Source: an uncultured Duncaniella sp. (GTDB lineage Bacteria > Bacteroidota > Bacteroidia > Bacteroidales > Muribaculaceae). Taken from it: a stretch of 64,000 nt of DNA. The position numbers and the translations under genes are program-made. Positions 52,506-59,994 of this stretch are shown here, in pieces; the stretch's first letter is position 1, and each line of letters begins with the position of its first letter. The stretch spans positions 1 to 64,000 of the forward strand of contig CAJTMJ010000017.1 in assembly GCA_910577335.1 (NCBI GenBank), written 5' to 3'. Under the pieces are notes generated by a model. It worked only from the letters and a program-made list of their open reading frames with translations. It ran no database searches and was not told the DNA's origin.

Positions 52506-52513
52506 CAAAATTA
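52506..52513 (-). promoter_or_regulatory. -7 promoter element of the YD-protein/NfnAB unit
   Basis: On the minus strand this is TAATTTTG. The predicted start near 52500 leaves about 28 nt before the ATG at 52472. No clear -33. If right, the ATG at 52508 cannot be used. Confidence 0.4.
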
Positions 52514-52588
52514 CGATTTATATCTCAATCTAACGCTAAAAAATGCTAAAAAATCATTAATAGGTCATACGAATGGATGCTTAATTGG

Positions 52589-52596
52589 TAACTTTG
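52589..52596 (+). promoter_or_regulatory. -7 promoter element of the MATE gene
   Basis: TAACTTTG on the plus strand ends 10 nt before the ATG at 52607, which leaves a leader of only about 3-6 nt. No TTTG at -33. Confidence 0.45.
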
Positions 52597-52606
52597 CATG
52601 TAAATT

Positions 52607-53992
52607 ATGGAAAAGGTAAAAGACAAAGAAAGTTTAAAAGAATTGCAAAATGCACCTGTCGGGAAGCTCCTTTGGAGATATAGTCTTCCTGCGGTGGTGG
52701 GGATGATGGTGATGTCATTGTATAATGTCATCGACCGAATATTCATAGGACAGGGTGTAGGTCCTGAGGCTATAGCCGGTCTGGCAATCACCTTTCCGGT
52801 GATGAATCTGTCAGCCGCCTTGGGTGTGCTTGTCGGTGCCGGAGGTTCAGCCCGCATCTCTATTTTACTTGGTGCAAAAGATTATAACGGAGCGCAAAAG
52901 GTTTTGGGAAATGCCTTGGGGCTTATGTTCCTGATAATATGCTGCTATCTGTCAGTATTTGCAATATTTATAGATGACATTCTTTTAGCTTTCGGGGCAA
53001 GTGCAGTGACGCTGCCATACGCTCATGACTTTATGCTCTACATATTGCCGGGAATGTTCATGACTAACTTTGCATTCACGTTCAATAATTTCATGAGGGC
53101 ATCGGGTTATCCTATCCGTGCCATGGTGACTATGTTTATAGGCGCAGGTCTGAATGTCATATTAGCACCTATCTTCATCTTTTATCTTGATTGGGGTATA
53201 AAGGGAGCTGCGATTGCAACGGATATATCAATGACTGTCTCTGCGATATTTGTTATGAGCCATTTCTTTTCGAAAAGCAGTATTATACGATTTGTCCGGG
53301 AGAAGAGCATGTATGTACTTGATTGGCGAGTCATATTATCCATCATTTCAATCGGTGCGGCACCTTCGCTCGTGAATGCAGCGGCATGTTTCATAAATGT
53401 CATAATAAACAAGACATTGTATGCTCATGGCGGAGATATAGCTGTCGGTGCGGCTGGTATCTTTACCACTTACACTTCACTAATGACTATGATTGTCGTG
53501 GGTATATGTCAAGGTATGCAGCCAATAATCGGTTATAATTATGGTGCGGAACAGATACATCGCTTGAAGAAAACATTTTGGCTTGCAGTGGGTGTTTCCA
53601 CAGCCGTTGTGACTACCGGACAGCTTATAGGTCTGATTTTCCCGGAATGGATCGGCAGGGCGTTTACGACTGACGCCGGACTGATAGGGGAGACTTCGAG
53701 GTGTCTGCACATATCTCTATGCGCATTCACAGTGGTTGGCTTCCAGATTGTATCCACTACATTGTTCCAGTCAATTGGTAAAGCAGGAGCCTCCATATTC
53801 CTGTCGTTGACCCGTCAGGTTATCTTCTTGATACCGTTACTACTGATATTGCCGGCTAAAATGGGTCTTGACGGGGTATGGACTGCATTCCCGACATCTG
53901 ATGTTTTAGCGACAGTAGTGACTGTTTGCATGATAATATATCAAATGTCTAAATTTTCCAAAGCCCAACATATTCGTTCCGAAATTTGTTAA
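52607..53992 (+). CDS. MATE family efflux transporter, MepA-like
   Basis: The 461-residue protein has twelve predicted helices. The first half contains LLWRYSLPAVVGMMVMSLYNVIDRIFIGQGVGPEAIAGLAI (in parts) and GVLVGAGGSARISILLGAKDYNGAQKVLG (in parts), as in MepA-type multidrug exporters; the second half repeats the pattern with GICQGMQPIIGYNYGAEQ. It differs from the DinF-type MATE at 39.6 kb. The drug or metabolite is unknown. The K+-channel-like gene follows after 42 nt. Confidence 0.92.
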   Translation: MEKVKDKESLKELQNAPVGKLLWRYSLPAVVGMMVMSLYNVIDRIFIGQGVGPEAIAGLAITFPVMNLSAALGVLVGAGGSARISILLGAKDYNGAQKVLGNALGLMFLIICCYLSVFAIFIDDILLAFGASAVTLPYAHDFMLYILPGMFMTNFAFTFNNFMRASGYPIRAMVTMFIGAGLNVILAPIFIFYLDWGIKGAAIATDISMTVSAIFVMSHFFSKSSIIRFVREKSMYVLDWRVILSIISIGAAPSLVNAAACFINVIINKTLYAHGGDIAVGAAGIFTTYTSLMTMIVVGICQGMQPIIGYNYGAEQIHRLKKTFWLAVGVSTAVVTTGQLIGLIFPEWIGRAFTTDAGLIGETSRCLHISLCAFTVVGFQIVSTTLFQSIGKAGASIFLSLTRQVIFLIPLLLILPAKMGLDGVWTAFPTSDVLATVVTVCMIIYQMSKFSKAQHIRSEIC

Positions 53993-54034
53993 ACATATAA
54001 AACTGATGTTAAATGTTTAACTATACCCATTCTC

Positions 54035-54760
54035 ATGTTAAGCCAAAAGGTTCGGAACAGGATAATGACAACTATTCATTTGGTTGTTATTTTGTTGGCA
54101 ATACTGCTTATTGCGCTTATTACCCTTGATACTTTACGGGATATTTCTTTTTTGGCTGACGAAACATATCTGCGAGTGCAGTTTATATGTTGCTTGTTTT
54201 TTGAGTTTGATATTCTGCTTGAAATAATTCTTTCTCAGAGCAGGTGGAAATACTTACGAACGCATATATTGTTCATACTCATATCTATACCGTATCTGAA
54301 CATAATACATTATTACCACATACCGCTACAACCGGAATGGCAATATGTGTTAAGGTTTGTGCCGATGATCAGGGCTGCGTATGTGTTTGCCATGGTGACA
54401 GGTGTGACAACCTCCTCTCGATTCGTCAATACGATGCTGTCAACCTATATGATGGTGATTATTATGATTGTTTATTTCTGCTCACTCACATTTTTTGTTT
54501 CGGAGCATTATGTCAATCCCGGAGTGCCGGATTATTGGTCCTCCTTATGGTGGTCGATAATGAGCCTGACTACTGCAGGTTGCGGCATACATGCCATTAC
54601 TCCTACAGGACATGTGCTTGGTGTGGTGTTGTCGGCGGCAGGTTTGATACTTTTCCCTGTGTTTACGGTATTTCTCACTAATAAATTTTCTGATGAAAAA
54701 CAGACCTCTCAGCCAAATGCAGCATCCTCTGATTCTGTCAGAGCGGAAAAACAAGCATAA
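54035..54760 (+). CDS. Ion-channel-like membrane protein with TAGCG filter
   Basis: The 241-residue protein looks like a small voltage-gated-type K+ channel: about five hydrophobic helices, then a pore helix and filter (YWSSLWWSIMSLTTAGCGIHAITPTG, here in parts: WWSIMSL and TTAGCGI), and a last helix (about 195-216). The filter T180-A-G-C-G184 replaces the usual TVGYG, with Tyr changed to Cys. An Arg-containing segment (about 104-113, LRFVPMIRAAYV) sits where a voltage sensor would be, but has only two Arg. Ion selectivity cannot be assigned. Confidence 0.72.
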   Translation: MLSQKVRNRIMTTIHLVVILLAILLIALITLDTLRDISFLADETYLRVQFICCLFFEFDILLEIILSQSRWKYLRTHILFILISIPYLNIIHYYHIPLQPEWQYVLRFVPMIRAAYVFAMVTGVTTSSRFVNTMLSTYMMVIIMIVYFCSLTFFVSEHYVNPGVPDYWSSLWWSIMSLTTAGCGIHAITPTGHVLGVVLSAAGLILFPVFTVFLTNKFSDEKQTSQPNAASSDSVRAEKQA

Positions 54761-54818
54761 TCGTACTGTAGGTTTGCTGTGCGTTTAAAGTCGGCAAAAT
54801 TAAAATATATGTGAAAAA

Positions 54819-54850
54819 TTTGTTGAGCGGTATTAATTGTTGTATCTTTG
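54819..54850 (+). promoter_or_regulatory. Promoter of the DUF5606-hemerythrin-LuxR unit
   Basis: TTTG (54819-54822), 20 nt, TATCTTTG (54843-54850): an exact Bacteroidota promoter. The predicted start near 54856 leaves about 22 nt of leader before the ATG at 54878. A start codon upstream of this point would lie inside the promoter. Confidence 0.7.
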
Positions 54851-54877
54851 TGCCCGCTTAAAATAAAGAATATAACC

Positions 54878-55315
54878 ATGCTTAAGACGATTTTATCAAT
54901 AGCCGGTCGCCCCGGATTGTTCCGCCTTGTTAACCGCGGTAAAAATATGCTTATAGTGGAGGCAATTGCCACAGGTAAACGTACTCCCGCTTATGCTCAT
55001 GATAAAGTGATATCGCTTGGCGATATTTCAATATACACAAATGATGGTGATATTCCTCTTGGTGAGGTCCTTGAAAAAGTAAAGGTTGCCAATAATGGTG
55101 CTGAGATTGACATCAAAGCCATCGGTGATGATCAGGCTGTCAGGGATTATTTCGAGACAATATTGCCCTCATACGACCAAGAAAAAGTTTATACTACAGA
55201 TATCAAAAAGCTTCTCACATGGTACAACCTGCTGTTAGCTGCCGGAATTTCTGAATTTGTAGAAAAGGAGGAGGGCGAAGCAGAAAATACCGATGAAAAA
55301 GAAGTGAAGGAATAA
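54878..55315 (+). CDS. DUF5606 domain protein
   Basis: This 145-residue protein belongs to DUF5606, a Bacteroidota family without known function. Typical segments are TILSIAGRPGLFRLVNRGKNMLIVEAI (in parts), TPAYAHDKVISLGDISIYT and KLLTWYNLLLAAGISEF. The C-terminus is a short acidic tail. The ATG at 54878 was chosen because it follows the predicted start site and the family's conserved start. It is followed 5 nt later by the hemerythrin gene. Confidence 0.85.
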   Translation: MLKTILSIAGRPGLFRLVNRGKNMLIVEAIATGKRTPAYAHDKVISLGDISIYTNDGDIPLGEVLEKVKVANNGAEIDIKAIGDDQAVRDYFETILPSYDQEKVYTTDIKKLLTWYNLLLAAGISEFVEKEEGEAENTDEKEVKE

Positions 55316-55320
55316 TCTGT

Positions 55321-56001
55321 GTGAGCATATTAAGAAATTATACAGCAAAGGATAGTGTTGTAGACCTCGTAAATGAGGACTACAACATTCTTCCTGTGCT
55401 TAGCAGATTTTCCTTGCCGTTAGGCTTTGGAAATAAGTCAGTGGGCGATTTATGCCGCGATTCTGGGATTGATGTCGATGTGTTTCTTCTCATTGTTAAT
55501 TTTTTATTGACAGGGAAAATAGACGGTCATCTGCTTGATAAGGCATCGCCATTGGATGTGGTGAAATTCCTGCATAATTCACATGATTATTATTTAACGT
55601 ATAAATTCCCTCATATACGTGCGAATTTATTAAATGCTTTGGACGATAGCCATCAGGACATAAATCCTATAATAGTTGATTTTTTCGACGATTATGTAGA
55701 CATGGTGAAAAGGCATTTTGAATATGAGGAAAAAGTCGTATTCCCATACGTGAAGGAATTACACGAAGGGAAAGAATCCAAATATACCATTGACGTTTTT
55801 CGCAGGCAGCATGACGATGATGTGGAGGAGAAGCTGTCAGAGATAAAAAATATAATCTTGCGGTATTATAATACCAATATGCCATATAAAATGTATGATG
55901 TGTTGGTTGACATATATAACTGTGAGGACGATTTGGCGTCACATGCTCTTATTGAAAATAAGATGTTGATACCTATAATTTCAAAAATTGAAAAAAGATA
56001 G
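55321..56001 (+). CDS. Hemerythrin-domain protein (ScdA/Ric-like layout)
   Basis: The 226-residue protein has an N-terminal DUF542/ScdA-like segment (about 1-65, with LCRDSGIDVDVFL and the Cys45) and a C-terminal hemerythrin domain with candidate ligands His88 (NSHDYY), His132/Glu136 (HFEYEEKVVFP), His164 and His208 (SHALIENKMLIP). Ric/ScdA proteins deliver iron to damaged iron-sulfur clusters after nitric oxide or oxidative stress; this one is shorter. The start is GTG 55321, since no in-frame ATG is near. It is flanked by DUF5606 and a LuxR-type regulator. Confidence 0.82.
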   Translation: MSILRNYTAKDSVVDLVNEDYNILPVLSRFSLPLGFGNKSVGDLCRDSGIDVDVFLLIVNFLLTGKIDGHLLDKASPLDVVKFLHNSHDYYLTYKFPHIRANLLNALDDSHQDINPIIVDFFDDYVDMVKRHFEYEEKVVFPYVKELHEGKESKYTIDVFRRQHDDDVEEKLSEIKNIILRYYNTNMPYKMYDVLVDIYNCEDDLASHALIENKMLIPIISKIEKR

Positions 56002-56007
56002 GAGGAT

Positions 56008-56607
56008 ATGCGTCACATCACAATTGCCATGATGATCCCTTCTGCCATTATATCTTCAGGCATATTAGGGATACTAAGGGAGATTAAGGATATTGATTTT
56101 TCCATAATGGAATTGTCGGATGACTTGGATGCAGATATCAATCTATGGGCTCCGTCATTACTTATAATTGACCCCGTGGCATATAATAATGAATGGTGCG
56201 CTGATTTTAAAAATAATAATCCTGCAAGCCGGATTATAGGCGTTGTCCATTCCTCGTTACCTTCATCAGTGCAAAAGAATTTAGATGACACATTTTCAAT
56301 CTATGATTCAGCCGATGATATAGCACAGGTGATCAGAAAAAATGTGGCTTTTGAGGAAGGCGATTCTAAAGGTAAAGATTTAAGTCCCAGAGAGAAGGAG
56401 GTTATAGTCGGTATAGTTAGGGGATTGAGCAACAAAGAGATTGCTTCAGAAATGAATGTATCTGTGAATACGGTTATGACTCACAGAAGGAATATAGCCT
56501 CTAAATTACATATCCATACTCCTGCCGGATTGACAATTTATGCTATTGTTTCTAATTTGGTGAAGCTTGAAGATGTGAAAGAGGGTGTCACCAATGCCAA
56601 ATTATAA
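56008..56607 (+). CDS. LuxR-type HTH regulator with pseudo-receiver domain
   Basis: The 199-residue protein has an N-terminal receiver-like fold (about 1-115) and a C-terminal LuxR HTH (about 124-188; LSPREKEVIVGIVRGLSNKEIA and VNTVMTHRRNIASKLHI). In the receiver the acidic pocket at the end of strand one is absent (IAMMIPSAI), though Asp55 occurs in LLIIDP, so phosphorylation is doubtful. It probably controls the hemerythrin protein or genes for nitrosative and oxidative stress; that is inferred from gene order. It starts 6 nt after the hemerythrin stop. Confidence 0.87.
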   Translation: MRHITIAMMIPSAIISSGILGILREIKDIDFSIMELSDDLDADINLWAPSLLIIDPVAYNNEWCADFKNNNPASRIIGVVHSSLPSSVQKNLDDTFSIYDSADDIAQVIRKNVAFEEGDSKGKDLSPREKEVIVGIVRGLSNKEIASEMNVSVNTVMTHRRNIASKLHIHTPAGLTIYAIVSNLVKLEDVKEGVTNAKL

Positions 56608-56637
56608 TCTTGGCTTTAGCTTAATCTGATTATCTGA

Positions 56638-57219
56638 TTATTGGTGTGATAATACTTTGAAAAACTCGTCGCATAGGACTGCCGAGTCGTTGAATACACC
56701 TGAAGTTTCTATTGTGGTTGTCGCAGAATCTTGTTTCTCAACTCCACGCATTTTCATACACAAATGTTCCCCGGTGCAGACCACAATCACACCCTTAGCC
56801 TGTAACTTTTCCATTATTACATGGCATATCTGAGCAGTCATGCGTTCCTGTACTTGTAGCCGGCGTGCATAATAGTCAACAAGCCTTGCCAGTTTGCTTA
56901 GTCCTATTGTTTTTCCGTTGGGTATATATCCAACTGACACTCTGCCGAAGAACGGCAGTATGTGATGCTCGCAGAGTGAGTAGAATTCTATATCTTTCAC
57001 CACGACCATCCTTGACCCTTCATGGGTAAATATGGCGTTGTTTATGATTTCATCAGGATCCTGACGATAGCCACGAGTCACGTATGCTATGGCTTTCGCA
57101 GCTCGCATAGGAGTTTTTAGCAATCCTTCACGGGTCACATCCTCTCCTATAAGTGATATTATCGCTTTGTAGTGTTCTGCGATTTTCTCAATTGTCTCCT
57201 GACTTAATTCTTTTGACAT
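56638..57219 (-). CDS. folE: GTP cyclohydrolase I
   Basis: FolE converts GTP to dihydroneopterin triphosphate, the first step of folate synthesis. The 193-residue enzyme has EGLLKTPMRAAKA, the zinc ligands in YSLCEHHILPFFGRV (Cys, His) and VVCTGEHLCMKMRG (Cys), and the final GVEKQDSATTTIETSG. Zinc is needed. It follows the SPOR gene by 28 nt in the unit tpiA-SPOR-folE. Confidence 0.96.
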   Translation of the reverse strand: MSKELSQETIEKIAEHYKAIISLIGEDVTREGLLKTPMRAAKAIAYVTRGYRQDPDEIINNAIFTHEGSRMVVVKDIEFYSLCEHHILPFFGRVSVGYIPNGKTIGLSKLARLVDYYARRLQVQERMTAQICHVIMEKLQAKGVIVVCTGEHLCMKMRGVEKQDSATTTIETSGVFNDSAVLCDEFFKVLSHQ

Positions 57220-57247
57220 GGGGATTGTCTTAATAATGTATGTTCAG

Positions 57248-57721
57248 CTAATCATTGATATTTACTCGGTCCCTTACCACACGTATCTCCTTACTGTATG
57301 CCGGGAATGCTTTTCGTAATTCGTCAGCGGCATTGTTAGCTTCCTGCTGAGTGCGGAAATCACCGACTTTTAGACGCCAGTAGGGTGATGTGTACATGAC
57401 ATAAGTCTGATATTGAGGAAAACGGGAAGAGATGGTGCGTTGTTTGGACCGTGCCTCGTTCTTGGCAGTACGTGCGTTGTTGTCGCTGAACACCTGCACA
57501 CGGAATCCAGCCATTCTCCCATTTACAGGACGCTGTATTTCCTCTTTTAGTTCTGTTTCCTCCACTCCTATTACAGGAAAGAGCCTGCGGGTAAGTTGCT
57601 CGGGCTGGTTTATGATATTATCATTACCGGTAGTGATGTGATCAACTATAGTCACAGGGGTATTAACATCTGCGTTAGACGCCAATGCTGTTAAAATTAC
57701 GGGAAGTATATATGCTCTCAT
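57248..57721 (-). CDS. SPOR domain protein
   Basis: The 157-residue protein starts with a hydrophobic stretch (about 1-18, possible signal peptide ending SNA) and ends with a SPOR domain (about 70-150; AGFRVQVFSDNNARTAKNEA and YWRLKVGDFRTQQEANNAADEL). It should bind septal peptidoglycan in the periplasm. It is the second SPOR protein in the window (see 9899) and unlike it lacks an HU-CCDC81 part. A terminator hairpin separates it from tpiA upstream. Confidence 0.85.
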   Translation of the reverse strand: MRAYILPVILTALASNADVNTPVTIVDHITTGNDNIINQPEQLTRRLFPVIGVEETELKEEIQRPVNGRMAGFRVQVFSDNNARTAKNEARSKQRTISSRFPQYQTYVMYTSPYWRLKVGDFRTQQEANNAADELRKAFPAYSKEIRVVRDRVNIND

Positions 57722-57748
57722 GTCGGTAATATCGGATAGGGGTGTTTA

Positions 57749-57808
57749 AGAGGAAAAAATCTTGCGCAATGATCATGCCGATTTATGCATACGCACTGCG
57801 CAAGATTT
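57749..57808 (-). terminator. Terminator after tpiA
   Basis: A perfect 12-bp inverted repeat (57757-57768 with 57797-57808; core CTTGCGCA) encloses a 28-nt loop. On the minus strand the second arm runs into TTTTTTCCTC. Transcription from tpiA would stop here, though the SPOR gene on the same strand shows no promoter of its own in the 30 nt that remain, so read-through is likely. Confidence 0.55.
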
Positions 57809-57835
57809 GATATTTACATTCCTTGCTAAAGGAAA

Positions 57836-58591
57836 TTAGAATGCTGTTACGATACCCATAAATGATTCTGCATCGAGGGAAGCGCCGCCGATGAGACCAC
57901 CGTCAACATCAGGTTTAGCGAAAAGCTGAGCTGCGTTTGAAGGCTTGCAGCTGCCGCCATACAATATAGAGGTGTTTTCAGCGACTTCCTTGCCATACTT
58001 ATCCTCAATAGTCTTGCGGATGAAAGCATGGATTTCCTGAGCCTGATCATCAGTTGCGGTTTTGCCGGTACCGATTGCCCATACCGGTTCGTAAGCGAGG
58101 ATAATCTTGCCAAATTCAGTTGCGTCAAGATTAAAGAGACCTTCTTCAATCTGAGCTTTCACAACTTCAAAGTAGCTGCCATCTTCACGCTGCTCAAGAA
58201 CTTCACCGATACAGAAAATCGGAGTCAGATTATTGTCAAGGGCGAGACGAACTTTTTCACGAAGAGTTTCAGAGGTCTCATTGTAGTACTGACGACGTTC
58301 CGAGTGACCAAGAATGACATATTTGGCACCGGTAGAAGCAACCATGGGAGCAGAAACTTCACCTGTGTATGCGCCTGATTTGTGGTCAGCGCAGTTTTCA
58401 GCGCCAAGACCGAGCTTGTTGGTGTCAATCACATTGTTGATTGATGCCAAGTGGGTGAAAGGCACACAGATAATCACCTCGCATTTAGGGGTGACGTTAG
58501 CCAATGCGGCATTTACATCTTCAGCGAGTTTCACACCTTCGGGCAGAGTGGTGTTCATCTTCCAGTTGCCTGCTACGATATTTTTTCTCAT
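57836..58591 (-). CDS. tpiA: Triosephosphate isomerase
   Basis: TpiA interconverts dihydroxyacetone phosphate and glyceraldehyde-3-phosphate in glycolysis. The 251-residue TIM barrel has NWKMN with the catalytic Lys12, GHSERR with His (about 99-104), and the catalytic Glu in ILAYEPVWAIGTGKTA (about 170-184), then YGGSCKP and GLIGGASLD. All active-site residues are present. Confidence 0.97.
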   Translation of the reverse strand: MRKNIVAGNWKMNTTLPEGVKLAEDVNAALANVTPKCEVIICVPFTHLASINNVIDTNKLGLGAENCADHKSGAYTGEVSAPMVASTGAKYVILGHSERRQYYNETSETLREKVRLALDNNLTPIFCIGEVLEQREDGSYFEVVKAQIEEGLFNLDATEFGKIILAYEPVWAIGTGKTATDDQAQEIHAFIRKTIEDKYGKEVAENTSILYGGSCKPSNAAQLFAKPDVDGGLIGGASLDAESFMGIVTAF

Positions 58592-58627
58592 TTTTACCTA
58601 AAAATTAATATTAGAAAATTTTGACGA

Positions 58628-58659
58628 CAAAATTAAGAATTTCCCACCAATTATTCAAA
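58628..58659 (-). promoter_or_regulatory. Promoter of tpiA
   Basis: On the minus strand TTTG (58659-58656), 20 nt, TAATTTTG (58635-58628): an exact Bacteroidota promoter with a leader of about 31 nt. Confidence 0.65.
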
Positions 58660-58730
58660 TCAAAATTGTTGAAGGTTGAAAAACTGGACGCATTTGTGTT
58701 TTTACGGCTGATTTCTTGAAAAAAATGACT

Positions 58731-58738
58731 AAATTTGC
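58731..58738 (+). promoter_or_regulatory. -7 promoter element of purT
   Basis: TAAATTTG on the plus strand, about 37 nt before the ATG at 58775. The -33 position is not a good TTTG. Confidence 0.45.
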
Positions 58739-58774
58739 ACCAGTATCTTAAAATATTATCCATTTTAACACAAT

Positions 58775-59959
58775 ATGGCAAAAATAGGAAGTAAATGGAC
58801 TCCGAGTGGTCGAAAGACTCTATTGCTCGGAAGTGGAGAATTGGGAAAAGAAGTGGCTATAGAACTCCAGCGAATGGGTGTGGAAGTGGTTGCATGTGAC
58901 AAATACCATAATGCCCCGGCGATGCATGTGGCTGATAAGTGGTGTGTGTTCAACATGCTTGACGGTAAAGAACTTCGCAACGTCATTGAGTCGGAGAAGC
59001 CCGATCATATAATCCCGGAAGTGGAGGCGATTGCTACTCCCGTGCTGGTTGAGTTGGAAAAGGAAGGGTATAAGGTGACTCCCACTGCCAATGCTGCATT
59101 CCTTACAATGAATAGGGAAGGTATTCGTCGCCTTGCTGCTGAGGAACTCGGAATCCTCACATCCCCCTATAAATTTGCTTCTGACTATGACGAGTTTAAG
59201 AAAGCTGTCGATGAGATAGGTATACCATGTGTGGTTAAGCCGATCATGTCGTCAAGCGGACACGGACAGAGTGTAATTAAGACTCCCGATGATATTGAGA
59301 AGTCATGGAAAATAGCTCAAGAAGGTGGTAGAGCCGGCGCCGGTCGTGTGATAGTGGAAGGATTCGTTAAGTTCGATTACGAAATAACTCAGCTTACTGT
59401 CCGTTCTGTAGCCGGTACATCTTTCTGTGAACCTATTGGCCATATCCAAATCGATGGCGATTACCGTTATTCTTGGCAACCGCAGGCAATGACCCCTGAG
59501 GCGAAAGCCGCTGCACAGGAAATAGCACGTAAAGTGACAGACGCTCTTGGCGGCTATGGCATATTCGGCGTGGAGCTGTTTGTGAAGGGAAATGAGGTTA
59601 TATTCAGCGAAGTATCTCCGAGACCGCATGATACCGGTATGGTGACAATGATTTCGCAGGATTTAAGTGAATTTGCGCTTCATGCAAGAGCTTTGTTGGG
59701 ACTCCCTGTTCCGGGTATACGTTTCTATGGTCCGTCCGCTTCACGTGCGATAGTTGTGGAAGGCGATACCAAAGAGATCGAAATGGGAGATCTTGAAAAA
59801 GTGTTGGAAGAGCCGGGTGTGCAGATAAGGATATTCGGTAAGCCCGAGATACATGGTCATCGTCGTATGGGTGTCATTTTGGCTACAGCCGATACGGTTG
59901 AGGAGGCTAAAGCCAAGGCTGAAAGAGCCTACGAAAAGCTGAATATCACCGTGCATTAA
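58775..59959 (+). CDS. purT: Formate-dependent phosphoribosylglycinamide formyltransferase
   Basis: PurT makes formyl-GAR with formate and ATP, the third step of purine synthesis, without needing formyl-folate. The 394-residue ATP-grasp protein has LLLGSGELGKEVAIEL at the start, IIPEVEAIATPVL, the ATP-grasp stretch CVVKPIMSSSGHGQSVIK, and FSEVSPRPHDTGMVTMIS. Residues for GAR binding look complete. It stands between divergent tpiA and the DUF6377 gene, 35 nt further on. Confidence 0.97.
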   Translation: MAKIGSKWTPSGRKTLLLGSGELGKEVAIELQRMGVEVVACDKYHNAPAMHVADKWCVFNMLDGKELRNVIESEKPDHIIPEVEAIATPVLVELEKEGYKVTPTANAAFLTMNREGIRRLAAEELGILTSPYKFASDYDEFKKAVDEIGIPCVVKPIMSSSGHGQSVIKTPDDIEKSWKIAQEGGRAGAGRVIVEGFVKFDYEITQLTVRSVAGTSFCEPIGHIQIDGDYRYSWQPQAMTPEAKAAAQEIARKVTDALGGYGIFGVELFVKGNEVIFSEVSPRPHDTGMVTMISQDLSEFALHARALLGLPVPGIRFYGPSASRAIVVEGDTKEIEMGDLEKVLEEPGVQIRIFGKPEIHGHRRMGVILATADTVEEAKAKAERAYEKLNITVH

Positions 59960-59994
59960 ATGAATTATTGTCTGTCTTATAGACCAATAATATC

